Assembly: GCA_944472155.2 (NCBI GenBank)
Contig: OX235271.1
Location: 39,358,633-39,422,632, forward strand
Direction of reading: 5' to 3'
DNA length: 64,000 nt
Origin: Trichobilharzia szidati
Taxonomy: Eukaryota > Platyhelminthes > Trematoda > Strigeidida > Schistosomatidae
Shown: in pieces, positions 40,900 through 52,802 of the stretch
Position numbering within the stretch: the stretch's first letter is position 1
Layout: each line of letters opens with the position of its first letter
The notes under the pieces: generated by a model
Databases searched by the model: none
Told to the model about the DNA's origin: nothing
The model's input: only the letters and a program-made list of their open reading frames with translations
Made by a program: the position numbers and the translations under genes

Positions 40900-41112
40900 A
40901 GCACTGTTTTATAATTTAACCTGAAGTAAACTGATGGATGGTGACTAGCAGTGGAATCCAGGATGTGCATTTAGTCCTACCTAGGACTCGTTAGCTAGAT
41001 ATGCCTGCAATTCTCAGTGAGTGATGGTGTTCCCACTGAGGCTCGAACCCAGTACCCACAGTTGCAAACGCCAAAGTGCATTTCACTAGACCACTTTAGC
41101 CACAAGAGCCGC
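40900..41112 (-). repeat. Sm-alpha-type tRNA/hammerhead SINE, full length
   Basis: On minus from about 41112: tRNA-like head with AAGTGGTCTAGTGAAATGC (A-box region) and GGGTTCGAGCCT (B-box), CACCATCACTCACTGAG, the hammerhead, and the end CACTGCTAGTCACCATCC. Confidence 0.75.
40930..41002 (-). ncRNA. Sm-type hammerhead ribozyme, two core changes
   Basis: On minus: GCAGGCATATCTAG and CATCCTGGATTCCACTGC form stem I; core CTAACGA (G5 to A); stem II GTCC/GGAC around TAGGTA; TAA for GAA (G12 to U); stem III ATGC/(GC)AT. The architecture is kept but two essential residues are lost. Confidence 0.7.
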
Positions 41113-41269
41113 CTCCTCTTCAACGGGTATCCGTTATTACCTGATTTTATTTTGGACTTTCCCGTTGATTGATTGTACGCCTAAAATTAACTTAAATGGT
41201 GGAGCATAAAGTTTCAGTGCTTTTTATGTAAATTTATATGATATAAATATTTGTCTAAATAAAATGTTT

Positions 41270-42075
41270 TTTCCAGAAAATGTACAAAGGGTTTAGTGAA
41301 ACACATCGGCCGTACCATGCGCCGACTTGGAAAACTCGCTCGTGAACACTACCCAGCCTGGCTAGTAAAAGGAGACCAAAAACGTGTATACAATTCAGTG
41401 ACAGGACATCTGGTCAACTCAGGACATTCAGCGCCTTTCGAAAAATCCTTCAAAGTAATATGCAAGATTCAATAAAACCTATCAAAGGGAGTGAAATCAA
41501 GGCACCTGGGCATAGCTGAGGTGCTAGCTATCCAAAAGCTCAAACCCACGCTTTGTATGCAAAAGAATTACGTCCAACCTCTGTCCCTGCCATGGCCATC
41601 ATAAACAGATAAAATATTTTTAGTAATGACAATCTCATCGCCTTTCTTATCTAAACTTCTTGTTTATTCATGTTATTTTAAGTTTTTCTTAATCCCTGTC
41701 TACCATATTTTCATATCCACGCTTCCTATTTGTTTTGTCATTTTAATATTTCTACATATTTAATCCCTTGTTGCATAAACAATTATTCATCATATTAGTG
41801 TTTTATCCAAACATCCTGTCTATTTTGTTACTTCTACATTTCTAACCCTCAGCTGCACAATGTCAATCTTCTTAGTTATTATGCTACTTTGTTTGAGTTT
41901 TACCCATCCCCCTGTTTATTATGGCATTCTAATTCCTAATTGTAATTTTTATTAATTTGCCCCTTAACCGGAAATTATTCAGGAACTTTCCCATCCACTT
42001 GATATAAATACACAAATGTACAGCCTAGATGATGACTTCGTCGGAAAGAAACTTTTCTTCGCTGTAATTGTCTTT
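41270..42075 (+). mobile_element. PLE family 2, EN fragment and 3' end
   Basis: The translation gives KHIGRTMRRLGKLAREHYPA, WLVKGDQKRVYNSVTGHLV, an internal stop after KVICKIQ, then GIAEVLAIQKLKPTLCMQKN, followed by a T-rich 3' UTR and a pseudo-LTR-like end. It is 5'-truncated within EN. Confidence 0.75.
42019..42066 (+). ncRNA. hammerhead-like motif at a PLE-2 end
   Basis: Stem I TACAGC/GCTGTA is a perfect 6 bp; GATGA follows an extra base in the core (CTAGATGA); stem II TGAC/GTCG around TTC; GGAA; stem III AGAA/TTCT. It occupies the same place as the motif at 33567-33606. The extra core base argues against activity. Confidence 0.5.
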
Positions 42076-42229
42076 TTAAAAACGCTTTCATAATTTTAAA
42101 AAAGTACTTATCCACTTGTCATAGTTCGTGCTTAATACTGAAACCTTCCGATTTTTAAAAATCCGATTTTCATTCATTTACTAGCTACTGTGTGCTCGAA
42201 TTCATATTGATAAAGCTAGACTGATGTTA

Positions 42230-42850
42230 AATTTCTCAACCATACCACTACTCATTCAGCCAGAAAAGTATCGCCTGACAATGACGGTCTCATCAGTGGG
42301 CACCAGTACGTTCACCTGCTGCTTTGGAACTAGTTACATAGGCCGTAATCAAAGAGCACATGCACCTGAACATACACTTGTATAGTCGAGGAAAAGGGAA
42401 GATGAATGTGTGAACAGTTTGGTCTTAGCCCACTTGGTAGATACTGGACCTTAAAGTAAACAGGAGTAGACGTTCTACACAGTGTCTCCAGTAATCTACC
42501 AAGAGGAGCTTGACTACGTCTGCTGCCAACAGGTGAAGCGACAGCAATCAAAACCATAAGACCTGGTCTCTCTATCCAAAAGCAGTCAGTCTGGTTCATT
42601 TGTTTACCTTGGCTTACAATATGGTCAAAAATCCCTCCGAATACATTACTAATTAACACTTTGAATCCCTATCCCATTTTTGTCCTTTTTCTCTATTTGT
42701 TTTGCGCTTTTTACGACTCCATGTTACCCTCAGCTTGCGTAGTGCTTTTCAAACTTATTATCGTATTTACACAATCCTTTCATTCCACTTATCCAATTCT
42801 TTAATAATTGGTAGTTGTTCGCTATTAGTATAGAGTATCCGTATACAAAT
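42230..42850 (+). mobile_element. PLE family 2-like EN remnant, highly degenerate
   Basis: TSTFTCCFGTSYIGR recalls the GIY-YIG start VYQFTCSCGARYIGR. Later blocks (NSLVLAHLVDTG, VIYQEELDYV) follow the EN order but with several stops. The boundaries are approximate. Confidence 0.55.
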
Positions 42851-43282
42851 ACACATCAATGAATTATTTAATTTCATTTTATGTCATATTCTTATTGACC
42901 GTACATATTTACAGTGATAATCAAAACTAATAGATTATTATGTCATATTTGTTAAAATTATATTTTTGTAAAATCTCAGAGAAATTGAAATGAGCAATTC
43001 TCACTTGACGCCCAATTATTTTACAAGTATTCGGTCAAAACTTTACCACAGTTCAGATGGAGTATTTTTCAGTCGAATTAAATTAACAAATAAACTATTG
43101 GTAATTGGTATAATCGTCATGTTTTCAATCTCCGTTGTCCACAGCAAAATGTATATCCTAAACCCTTAGCTGTCAAGTCACCTGACAACTCCAGTAGGTC
43201 GGTTAAAGCAGCTCGATCTTCAAAAAGAAGACAAATCAATAATCCTAAACACCATAATTTTGAAAGTATGTCTTTTTTTGTT
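42851..43282. other. unassigned AT-rich spacer
   Basis: No supported feature was seen. Confidence 0.35.
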
Positions 43283-43432
43283 TATAGCTTGAAACCACAC
43301 ACTATTTTTGGTACAAGTATGGAATTTTCAGCAGGCCAGCCATAGATATCGGGTGTGCGTCGGCAGGGGATCGAATCCCGGATCATGCTCATGGTCGACG
43401 AACGTCCTAACCGCTTTGCCACCGACGCATCA
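43283..43432 (-). repeat. chimeric SINE: tRNA-like head with CR1 3' tail
   Basis: On minus from 43432: head GCGTCGGTGGCAAAGCGGTT (A-box region), GGGATTCGATCCCC (B-box), a short joint, then GCTGAAAATTCCATACTTGT and the rest of the CR1 3' terminus. The head matches the RTE-tailed SINE at 47262-47482, but the tail is CR1 (compare 607-653). Confidence 0.8.
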
Positions 43433-44059
43433 TAAAATCCCAGATGCCAACAATTTGAACAGACATGAAGAAATGAAGTTAACTGATGCATATAGTAAAT
43501 CCAGATTATTAAAAAAAAATGGATGTGTATCACCAATTAATCATACTTGGTCTAAATTCCCGATTGTCTATATCTTCTTATGGAGAGGGTAACAAATGTT
43601 CTACAACTGTTTACCCATGCACATATACACACATATACCAGTGTATACCGCATATACACATTTATACTTTTCATTATTCAGTTATCTATGACCATGAACT
43701 TTTAATCGAACGTAATCACTCAAATTCTGATCAAAAGTACCCTCTGTTTAAAGTGTCTAACAAAAAGTATGCTAATATTTGTAAGTCTGAGGACAAAATT
43801 TGGTTACAGTTCATACAGTTTTGTTTATTATATATTTTGATGACTGTTTTATGACTTACATAATTGGACAAAGTTTTTAAAAACAAGAAATGTCCTTTAT
43901 ATATATGTATAAACCTCTGTTATGGTAATTTCGATTAATTTCCCTGAAGATGTTCACACCAGTTTGCCGAACGATACGTTGGGATTACTCATTCCAATTT
44001 CGTTGAGATTTCACTAATATAGTTTTTTAATAGTGTGTTTGTGAGGATTAGTTTTGTTT
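43433..44059. other. unassigned spacer
   Basis: Open frames such as 43519-43854 have no recognisable domain. Confidence 0.3.
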
Positions 44060-44175
44060 TTACAAGTTGACCACGGATTGATATCAGTTAGAGAACCATT
44101 GAAAACCAGCTGGGAGTACTGGACAAATGTCTACTTCTCACTCGGTACCCAGTTATTTAAGAGGTAATCAGTCAA
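44060..44175 (-). repeat. SINE subfamily H fragment
   Basis: Reversed tail ATATCAGTTAGAGAACCATT and CAGCTGGGAGTACTGGACAA match 58880-58930. The hammerhead centre is deleted. Confidence 0.55.
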
Positions 44176-44660
44176 GTCTTGACTATTATGTCACCTTGAA
44201 TATGCGCCATAGTACACTTTCTTATATAACTCTAATTTACCTTTGCTAGCTAATAAATGCTCAAATTTATCATAACTGTTCGCTTTATTTATTCTTGTCC
44301 TGAATAAATCATTCTTGGGTATTCAAATTACTCATATCTTTACATTTCTTCATGACTATTTTCTACCATTTCTCTTCTTTTTTTGTTTTACAACACATCA
44401 CATTTTTCCGATTTCTGAATTTCTAAAACAGAAATCTGTTCGTTCTAATTTTTTTGGTATTTTATATGCATGTGTCACGTGTATTCTGACGTTTATTTAT
44501 TTCTCCATACGTATATATTACTGAAATGCATATCATATGCTTGATTATATCTGTTATCCATTAGTCGGCTGAAATTTGTAAATTTGCAAAATAAATACAC
44601 CTAAATTTTTAATGGACAGGTTATTATTTTCTTTTAAAATCAAAATCAGCTCATTTCTGT
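44176..44660. other. unassigned AT-rich spacer
   Basis: T-rich; no supported feature. Confidence 0.35.
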
Positions 44661-44672
44661 CCACTTTATGTT
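44661..44672. repeat. TSD of truncated RTE, left
   Basis: CCACTTTATGTT, repeated at 45766-45777. Confidence 0.8.
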
Positions 44673-44971
44673 TTTTTATTATTATTGTTCGTAGTGGAAC
44701 ATAGGGCTTCAACTGCACGTCTCCACTTGCTTCTGTCTTCTGCTGTACTTTTCACCTGCATCCATGTTATTTCATACTGTTTCAACTCTTTTCACACGAT
44801 CTCCTCCATGTCACCCTTGCATTGACGTCCCACTCTCCGCTTCCCTTTCGGGTTCCACTCGAGCTATGGCCTGACGCGCGATGTCACCCAGTGGTCTCCT
44901 CAGCGAGTGTCCAATCCATCTCCACTTTCTCCTGCACATTTGTTGGGCGATTGGTTCTTGTTTTTTTGTCT

Positions 44972-45394
44972 TCATAGTTTCTTCTTGGTGATTCTTTCAG
45001 GCCATCTGATCTTCAGTATAGGGCGAAGACAACTGTTGAATAAGGTCTGCAACCTGTTGGAAATATTCTTTGTGACCCGCCAAGTTTCTGATCCGTATAG
45101 CAAAACTGACTTGACGTTTGTATTGAAAATCCGAATTTTGTTGTTGATGCTGAGTTGAGTGACGAAGATTTCCAGATTGGTTTCAGGTTGATGAATGTGT
45201 TTCTCGCTTTCCCGATTCTCGATTTGACATCCTCGTCGGTTCCTCCTGTAGTTGAGACAATGCTCCCTAGATAAGTGAATGAAGTAACCTCTTTCAAATC
45301 CCTCCCGTTGATGGTGATTGGCACTGGATGTTGCTGCTGTTGTTGTTGTTGGTTGGTTGGTTATTTTCATAACCTCCGTCTTGTCTATGTTCAC
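44972..45394 (-). pseudogene. RTE RT C-terminal region
   Basis: MNIDKTEVMKITNQ, KPIWKSSS-type sequence in an overlapping frame, VLLYGSETWRVTK and LRPILKIRWPERI mark the C-terminal RTE domain. Several frame changes occur between 45013 and 45324. Confidence 0.75.
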
Positions 45395-45765
45395 CTGCAG
45401 TCCTGTCTTCTCCAGCTGCTTCTTCGACCAGTTTGTCGGTTTTCGCTTGTATGTCTTCGATTTTGTGTGACATCAAACATAAATCATCCGCGAAATCTGG
45501 GTCTTCTAGGTTCTTCACGTCGGTCCAGGATATCCCTGTCTTCTCGTTTCCCACTGTCTGACGCATAATCCAGTCCACCACAATTAGGAATATCATTGGT
45601 GATAATAATAAGCACCCTTGTCTGACTCCTGTGTTTACTCCAAACGCCTCGCTGAGTTTTCCGTTGTGGATCACCTGACATGTGCCGTTGTCGTACAGCT
45701 GTTGAATAAGGTTGATGAATATTTGGGGTACGCCGTATTACTCGAGTAGTTTCCAAATTACTTCG
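45294..45765 (-). pseudogene. RTE RT fragment with intact FADD motif
   Basis: The frame gives GVNTGVRQGCLLLSPMIFLI (motif B), then LEDPDFADDLCLMSHKIEDI (motif C, catalytic Asp-Asp intact), and AKTDKLVEEAA before a frameshift at about 45412. The next part (MNIDKTEVMKITNQ, 44972-45394) continues in another frame. It is truncated upstream of motif B. Confidence 0.85.
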
Positions 45766-45777
45766 CCACTTTATGTT
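45766..45777. repeat. TSD of truncated RTE, right
   Basis: CCACTTTATGTT, the partner of 44661-44672. Confidence 0.8.
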
Positions 45778-46239
45778 AACACTCAACATTGAATATTGAA
45801 ATTAAGCTTTACAGTTAGTATAAAACTTTGTAATTTGTATGATGAATAAGTGGAAAACAGTTGCTATTTTTGTTAAAGTACATTTGATGAAGACTACCTA
45901 ACCGGTGCAAATCACTTTACCCAAAGAGTCAATGTGTGCATATCATATTCAGAAGTTGAAAAAGTGTTCAGCATATAAAAAATTATGAAACTATTTCATC
46001 TAGTAGCTTTTTTGAGGGCTTGATTGTCGGACTATTATTTAAGATATTATAAATGTATACATTACAATTAATTGAGATTACAATAAGCAGTGATGGAGTA
46101 CTGTGAAAAAAGATGACAGTATGGAAAGGATAGAAGGTCGAAATGCATATGCAGATGAGTTAAGCATAAGAGAACTGTTGGAAATCAGAGAGCATAGTGA
46201 ACTGTCATCGCCTTCTATGATCAGGTCTTACAGCTGTAC
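45778..46239. other. unassigned AT-rich spacer
   Basis: No supported feature was seen. Confidence 0.35.
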
Positions 46240-46330
46240 TCACCCTTGACCCCATTTGGGATCGAACCTAGCCCGTTGACAATTCGGACACTGGGGCTGA
46301 ATTCAATGGATTTTGAATTCTAAATTCCAT
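46240..46330 (-). repeat. isolated tRNA-like SINE head
   Basis: On minus: AATTCAGCCCCAGTGTCCGA and B-box-like GGTTCGATCCCAAATGGG. No clear tail. It is probably a SINE fragment, not a tRNA gene, because the acceptor stem does not pair. Confidence 0.4.
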
Positions 46331-47261
46331 GAATTTGAGATTTAAAGCGCTTCATCTACTCACCTACATGCGTGGGTATTTATCCTCATACTTTATTACA
46401 CAAAGGTAACTGGTAGTGTCCAGTATTCGAGGGTACTTAGTGGTTCCCTGATTTATGTCACTTCATGATAAAACTTGAAATCAATCAAATTTGTGCCGAA
46501 TATCAACTGACAGTCAGTTATTATTTAGACATGTAGTCATTTACTTACCGACAGAACAGAAAAATATCTTTAACACATGTAATCTACATACCAAGATTAA
46601 CAATGGTGGATAGAAAGAAAATTTAGAAAAATAACATGAGTCTGTAATAGACTTGTCTTCTTCCATGAATCCCCATTGTCCGTGAAATTCAACCAGTTTT
46701 TCCTCAGTATTCTGATTCTTGTAGAAACTAAACCAGTCTTAATTTCTGGAAATAATAAGGGAATCTTGACACATCTGTAAATTCACCGCATACGTCTTTA
46801 ATGAATTGTCAGGATGTGGAATTATTACTTCAGTAAACGGAATAAATTAAGGCCACCTGATAGTTTAAGTCCACTGATGCAGTAAAAAAACACTTTCAGC
46901 GAAATATACTAAATGGGTTTTACTTTCATAGTATTATGGAGCTGATTGATTGGGATGACTAGCTTTAAAATATGTATTGATCACAGATGAGACTTATGTC
47001 ACGTATACTACTGACAATATTTTACAAGTAATATATTGTATGTGATGTAATCTAAAAGATAATTGAATAGCAGGGTGACGGATAAAGTTCAGATGAGCAT
47101 AGATGAAAAATCTTTCTGAAACAGTAGGTAGAAAACATGAAAGGAAGACAATAGAAGCATAAAATGAATAGAATACAGTGCGACGTTCATGGATTTCTCC
47201 TTTTGAACAATCTGCTACGAAACACTGCCGTGTTCTGCACTCGCTTTTGAACTTTTTTTCT
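46331..47261. other. unassigned AT-rich spacer
   Basis: No supported feature was seen. Confidence 0.35.
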
Positions 47262-47482
47262 CCGCGTTCCCCAGTGAAACATAGGGCTCTAAGCTAGTAG
47301 CCTGAAGTTTCTGTAGCAGTGTTTAGTTTACAGGATGGGGTTTCTAGCCTCATGCCCAACCTTTCCTCTTCACCAGCATTATTTCTGGCTTAGTGAGGTA
47401 AAGGAGTGCGTCGGCCGGGGATCGAAACCCGGAGCATGTGAATGGTCGGCGAGCGTCCTAACCGCTGTGCCACCGACGCCTT
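47262..47482 (-). repeat. tRNA-headed SINE with RTE-derived body and tail
   Basis: On minus: GCGTCGGTGGCACAGCGGTT (A-box region), GGGTTTCGATCCCC (B-box), GCACTCCTTTACCTCACTAA, the RTE 5'-like body (GAAAGGTTGGGCATGAGGCT), CTACAGAAACTTCAGGC, and the tail GCCCTATGTTTCACTGGG. Confidence 0.8.
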
Positions 47483-48169
47483 TGAACTACATATAATAAA
47501 AGTGGCAAAAATGAAAATTTGGGATACTGAAAGAAAAAGACAATATCTTAAATGTGAGTTTTAATTCCACTCTGAACCATGGTTTGTAGCTGTTTCTTTT
47601 GTTTTCAATTTATTACTACTTATTTTTATTAAGTAGTATAAATGATATTTTGTTTGCTATCTTCACTCTGTAACGTAATAAATGTTTTGTATTGGAATTT
47701 ATATCAGTTGATGTAGTGATTATCCTCTTATGGCTAAGCCTTATTTTGTGTACGTACTTCATTCATATTCCACTCTGTGCTGAACATTGTTTATTTTAAC
47801 TCCTTTATTCTGTATCTGGACGTTAGCGAGCTGTCTAGTCTGATGGTGGATCGCCTTTAACTCAGGTCTACTATTTTTCCTTATTAAGCTCAGTGAAAGT
47901 GAATTTGACGGTACTCAGCCTTAGATACCTCACCACTTGAGACTTATATATATTAGATTCATTATTATATGCATAATATATTACCGTTTATTAAACAAAT
48001 TTTGTACTTAAAGTTTTACTAAATCAAAAGTTTGATTACATCTGTGGTTCTAGATTTTTGAGGAGAAATGTACACTAAAAATAAATAAAGCGGTTATCTA
48101 CACTGATGAATACTGATTTATACACTCTTGCTGTTGGAATTCTAAACTGATTTGTGTTAAAGTCTGAGT
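47483..48169. other. unassigned AT-rich spacer
   Basis: No supported feature was seen. The CR1 5' UTR may begin within this stretch. Confidence 0.35.
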
Positions 48170-51100
48170 TGGCGGCCTGCTTGAACATAGGGCTACCAAA
48201 AATTTCACCTTACAACATTTTGCAAAATTGCTTTGGTTTGCTCTTTTAATTTTGTTTTAATTTATCAATAATGTGTCCTAATCGTATTATATATAATCGC
48301 GCATTTTTAAAATCATTACAACCTACTGCGTTGTGTCATCCACAAAAATTGAGAAAAAAGCACCACTGTGGATGGCAGCGTGCACTGAGACGTACACAAA
48401 TCAATCAAATGACTGTTCCTGAACTCGTTAGCACTAATTGTAGATCCCTGTCCAACAAATTGGATTGTCTTCAATCCCTAATGTATTCTAATGTTTATCG
48501 AAATGCTGGCGTTTTAGCAATACAAGAGACTTGGCTGCACCAGCATTATGATGATAATCTAGTTTCAATAAGTGGATATAAAGTTTTCGTCAAGATAGAA
48601 AAAGTTCTAAGAAAAAATGTGGAGGAGGGGTAGCCACTTTTATAAACACAAGTTGGTCTACATCAAATCACGTTTGCTTCAATTATTCTAATGACAATAT
48701 AGACTGCATAACCGTCAGGTGTCACCCAAAACACTTAGGTAAATATTCTTATATATACATAACAAATATTTACATAACACTCAATTGTAGCCTTTCTAAT
48801 ATAGTTATGTTTGCAGATGAATTTACTGAATTCGCTGCTCCTGCATTCGGAAGCTCGTTGTCTATAGTCTGTGGTGATTTTAATTCATGTGATCACAGCT
48901 TTCTTACTTCACTTGGTCATGAGAATCTAGTCAAGTTTAACACACGTCTGGACAAATCACTAGACCTGGTTTTCATAAACGACCGTGATGTATATGAAAC
49001 CCAAAGGAAAGCTCCTTTGCTAAACTCTAACCACTGCATTATTCGTATTTTACCGAAAGTGTACGGCAAGGTACAATAAACATTGTTCAGTCATTTAACA
49101 AAGAAGATACATGAACGTTCATATTCTCATGACAACACTCTAGCACTAAGAAGCATGTTGTATGATACCAACTGGGAACTATTTACTGACGATAAGTTGG
49201 ATGCTACTGTCGCTAATATAACCGATTATCTGAAGTTTTGTTTGGATATTTGCTGTCCATATGAAACACTGTTTTCGAGATTTGACCGAATCTCTTCTTT
49301 GCAGCTGAAAAAACTTAGAAGACAAAAAGAGAAGTTGTACAAGAATTGTGATAATACTGGTGTCCGTAAAATAAACACCCTTATAAAAATTGAAATAGAA
49401 AGGTTGAACAGACTATATAATGAAAAATTTTTATCATGTAAAAATCCTTCAAACATTTGGAAACTTTTCAATAAACTTACAAGTAAAAAACAAATGTCTG
49501 TTGATGCTGATTCTGATGTTAATGCTTTAAACAAATCATTTATCATGAAACAAATTAATATGGTTGTACCTGATGTACCTAGTCAAGATAATGGTCATTT
49601 TCCGGGTTTTAAAGAAGAGGATGTACTATTATGTTTGAAATCTCTAAATCCAACACACAGCCTTGGTCCAGATGGTGTACCAGGCATTCTTCTTCAAAAG
49701 TGTGCAGACATCTTGTGTCATCCTCTTACTCAAATCTTTAATACATCATTTAACAGGGAAACGGTACCTACTGACTGGAAAGAAATCAAGGTTGTACCTG
49801 TACAGAAATCATCTTCTGGAGCAGGTATAAAGTTTAGACCGGTCACTATAACATCTCCTTTTTTGAAAACTATGGAGAAACTTCTTTTGAATATTCTTAA
49901 ACCTTCTTTAAAAGCTTTTTGTAACCCTAAGAAGTTTGCTTATAAGTGTGGAAGAAGTACATTAGAGGCAGCCATTGTACTACACCACAATATTGTTTCC
50001 TGCCTTGATAAAGGTGCTAAGTTCGTTCGAACAGCTTTTTTAGACTATACTGCAGCTTTCGACTCTGTTCCTAGGACACTTTTATTAGGAAAGATGATTT
50101 CAGCACAAACAGAGTCCTGGGCATCTAGATGGCTGTCTTCTTATTTTAAGGACAGGAAACAGCATACTGTTTTGGCTGGAAAGCGCTCCACTTATCAGCT
50201 AACCGAAAGTGGTGTGCCTCAAGGTGCAGTACTTTCTCCATTTCTTTTCTCTTTCTTTTTGCATGACCTTCCGAACTCACCCAAAGTTAACTTCATTAAG
50301 TATGCTGATGATCTGACCGTTTCTGTCCCTGTAGTTTCCACATCAAATTGTTCCCATATGAATGGCTTCTTAGCTGAAGTTAAGGATTGGTCTGGCTCAA
50401 ATGGTCTTAAACTAAATCCAACTAAATGTAATACTGTTGATTTCAGCTTGAGAAGTGAAAAAGATATGCATGGATTGATCCAATCTCATGATTGTTGTAA
50501 TATTGATGGTACCATGATAGAGAGTAAGTCAAGTGTTTCTTATCTTGGCATTAGTTTCTCTTCAAACCTTTGCTGGTCGTATCATATTCTTATAGTTTCT
50601 AAAAAGATTTTCTGTCTGACTTATTACATAAAGAAGTTGAGGCACTCAGGTATAACCCAATCTCTTCTCATACAATTTATTAATTCATGTGTTTTGCCCA
50701 TCATTCTTTATTGTTCTCCATTATTCTTCCCTGAGCTACTCAAGAAACACCATATAATACTACGAAGAACATTGAGAGCTGTAAGTAGGGTCAGTGCTAT
50801 CCCTTTGACTCAACTAACTGACACTGTTGTCAATAGGCACATGAATTCTTGTAAACACTTAGCTAAAGTTATTTTGTCTGATAGTGAACATCCTCTTTAT
50901 TCACATTTGTTTCCTTGTATCTCTTCGGGTAAGACCAGAAGAAATTTCATAAACATTTATGCTCGTACTACAAAATATAAAAATTCGACCGTACCATATT
51001 TGGCACGAGTATTGTGTGAAGAGACAAATATCAGGAAAGAACTCTTACAACTTTTAAATCATTAACTAAACTATAAAATGTAATGATGCATATTATTGCA

Positions 51101-51340
51101 TGTGTGATTTGTTATATTATTTATTTATTATTCACTATCACCTAGAAATGGTGTGATTTTGTTGGGGTTTTTATTTTTTCCTATTAATTATCAATATTTT
51201 TATATTTTTATACATTTATGTAATTATAAACAGAGCTAAACCATTGCAATATGTAAAAGAAACGCTGAAAATTCTATGCTGTGAATTGTTATTGTTGTGG
51301 AATAAAGTGATTATTATTATTATATTATTATTATCAGTTT
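48170..51340 (+). mobile_element. near-complete CR1-like LINE
   Basis: Contains a short upstream region, an EN-RT ORF with two lesions, a 3' UTR and the CR1 terminus (GCTGAAAATTCTATGCTGTG, GGAATAAAGTG, then ATT repeats). The 5' boundary is uncertain. No separate ORF1 was recognised upstream. Confidence 0.85.
48271..51065 (+). pseudogene. CR1-like endonuclease-reverse transcriptase with one frameshift and one stop
   Basis: The EN N-terminus is ELVSTNCRSLSNKLDCLQSL and LAIQETWLHQ (catalytic Glu) to GYKVF. One base is lost at about 48586-48588, and the frame then continues as CGGGVATFINTSW, SIVCGDFNSCD (Asp/Asn) and LNSNHCIIRI (Ser-Asn-His, usually Ser-Asp-His). A TAA at 49077-49079 interrupts the same frame before RT. 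RT blocks: SLGPDGVPGILLQK, KFRPVTITSPFLKTMEK, FLDYTAAFDSVPR (motif A), SGVPQGAVLSPFLFSFF (motif B), KYADDLTVSVPV (motif C YADD) and SSVSYLGISFSS. RT itself (49083-51065, 660 codons) is open with all catalytic Asp residues. It is a recently disabled element rather than an old fossil. Confidence 0.9.
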
Positions 51341-51534
51341 TAACTTTAAACCTTGAAATTCTCATACAGTCTAACAAAAATCATTAATGAACTTATATAT
51401 TTTTAATCTCGGTAGAAGTGTTTATATTCACAGTGTATATTACTGAAATCAGAGTCAGATACAACCATATCACAGAGATATTCACTGGACACCAGTGAAA
51501 TAATTAACAGACCAAAATTTTGTCTGGAAAGTAA
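51341..51534. other. short spacer
   Basis: No feature seen between the CR1 tail and the PLE fragment. Confidence 0.35.
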
Positions 51535-51800
51535 TTATTTCACATTTTTAAAGGAAATTTATATAGACAGACAAATGGTGCTGTTATGGGTTCACCGGTT
51601 TCTTCTATTGTCGCTAATCTTTTCGTGAATACATTTGAAGGTAACATATTTTCAAACATACCCACGTCTAGATAATGGCTATGATATGTTGATGATGCTT
51701 TCGTTTTGCTAAAAGAAGATCTACACAATTAATTCTTGGAGAAACTGAACAATCTACTTAGTAGAATCCAGTCTGATTCGGAAGCAGAATCACACTTCGG
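51535..51800 (+). pseudogene. PLE RT palm fragment, another family
   Basis: The frame gives RQTNGAVMGSPVSSIVANLF (motif B) and, after two stops, YVDDAFVLLKEDLHN (motif C) and LEKLNNLLSRIQSDSEAES. It differs from families 1 and 2. It ends abruptly at the inverted PLE-1B end. Confidence 0.75.
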
Positions 51801-51801
51801 T

Positions 51802-52400
51802 GAACTAATTCCATATTAATTTGCTTATAAGATATATAATATAGCGAAACGGTATTATTCACTGGATCACAAAGTTTTGAACACAATTTATATTGTGGTC
51901 CATCATCATATCAATTATAAATATAGAAATTCGAAACTTTCGTTTCATAGTTTTCTTCATTCCTTCTCATTCTTCATTCGGGTAGTAGAATTCTCCAGAT
52001 GTACAACTGAACACTTGTTCAATCATTCCTATTACACGTATTTTCAGTTTATTTGATAAACAAAGCTTCCGTTGTTATAATTCTCTCCCTTCACCCAGCT
52101 GTGACATTAGATTTATAAAATTGTCATCTTATTCCCTCCATCCTATTGTATGGTTGTGTGTAATTGCATTTAGTGCTATCTGTAGCAGAACTATTTATTC
52201 TCTAGATTCCTTACCTAATTTGGGTCAACTAATCTAGAATTTACTACGTTTTTATGCTCGGCTAGTCTGACTGCCCTGTTCTACTACTTTGACTTATGTA
52301 TTTGACCTGACAGTCATCTTAGGCAGGGTATTAGATGAACTGAATTGTTTTGCTTTAAAGGATCCTGTGGTCATAACCTACCAAGCCGAAATCTTCAAAT
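51802..52400 (-). mobile_element. PLE family 1B, EN-only, inverted relative to 55340-55976
   Basis: The reverse of the PLE-1B terminus (ATATTGTGGTCCATCATCAT, TTCGAAACTTTCG) is followed rightward by the reversed EN remnant (GATAAACAAAGCTTCCGTTG, GGGTCAACTAATCTAGAATT). There are many stops. The 3' end faces left. Confidence 0.75.
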
Positions 52401-52802
52401 ATTACTTTAGATGAGAAAGAAAATATATGGAGTACACTTTCAACGAAACTAAAATAAGCCTACATCTAAAATAAATAGATCATATTGTATCAAATAAATA
52501 CTAACATGTGGATGCTTTAGTTTTTCTTTTTAAAGTTTTGATGTTTCAATGGATACTTGCAGGTCAGATAGTGCTCTGATTAAATGGATGATTGGGATTA
52601 TTAAGTTTAGTATAGCTGGTAAGTAAATAATGTCATAGAGCAACTAGTTGCCTGAAACAGCAGCAGCAACAGCAGGCGAAATAAGTTGATTCACGTAATT
52701 TCAGATCATGTCGTATTGATTTCAAGCGTCAGTATTTTGTTCTTTAGAATACACTTTGTAAAACAGCACTTATTTATGGTTAATTTAAGATCTACACGAA
52801 CT
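52401..52802. other. unassigned AT-rich spacer
   Basis: No supported feature was seen. Confidence 0.35.

Larger units (their letters stand above)
44673..45765 (-). mobile_element. 5'-truncated RTE LINE (subfamily A)
   Basis: Contains the 3' ~1.09 kb of the element, from the RT region before motif B to the (AAT)n tail, flanked by a perfect 12-bp TSD. Confidence 0.9.
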
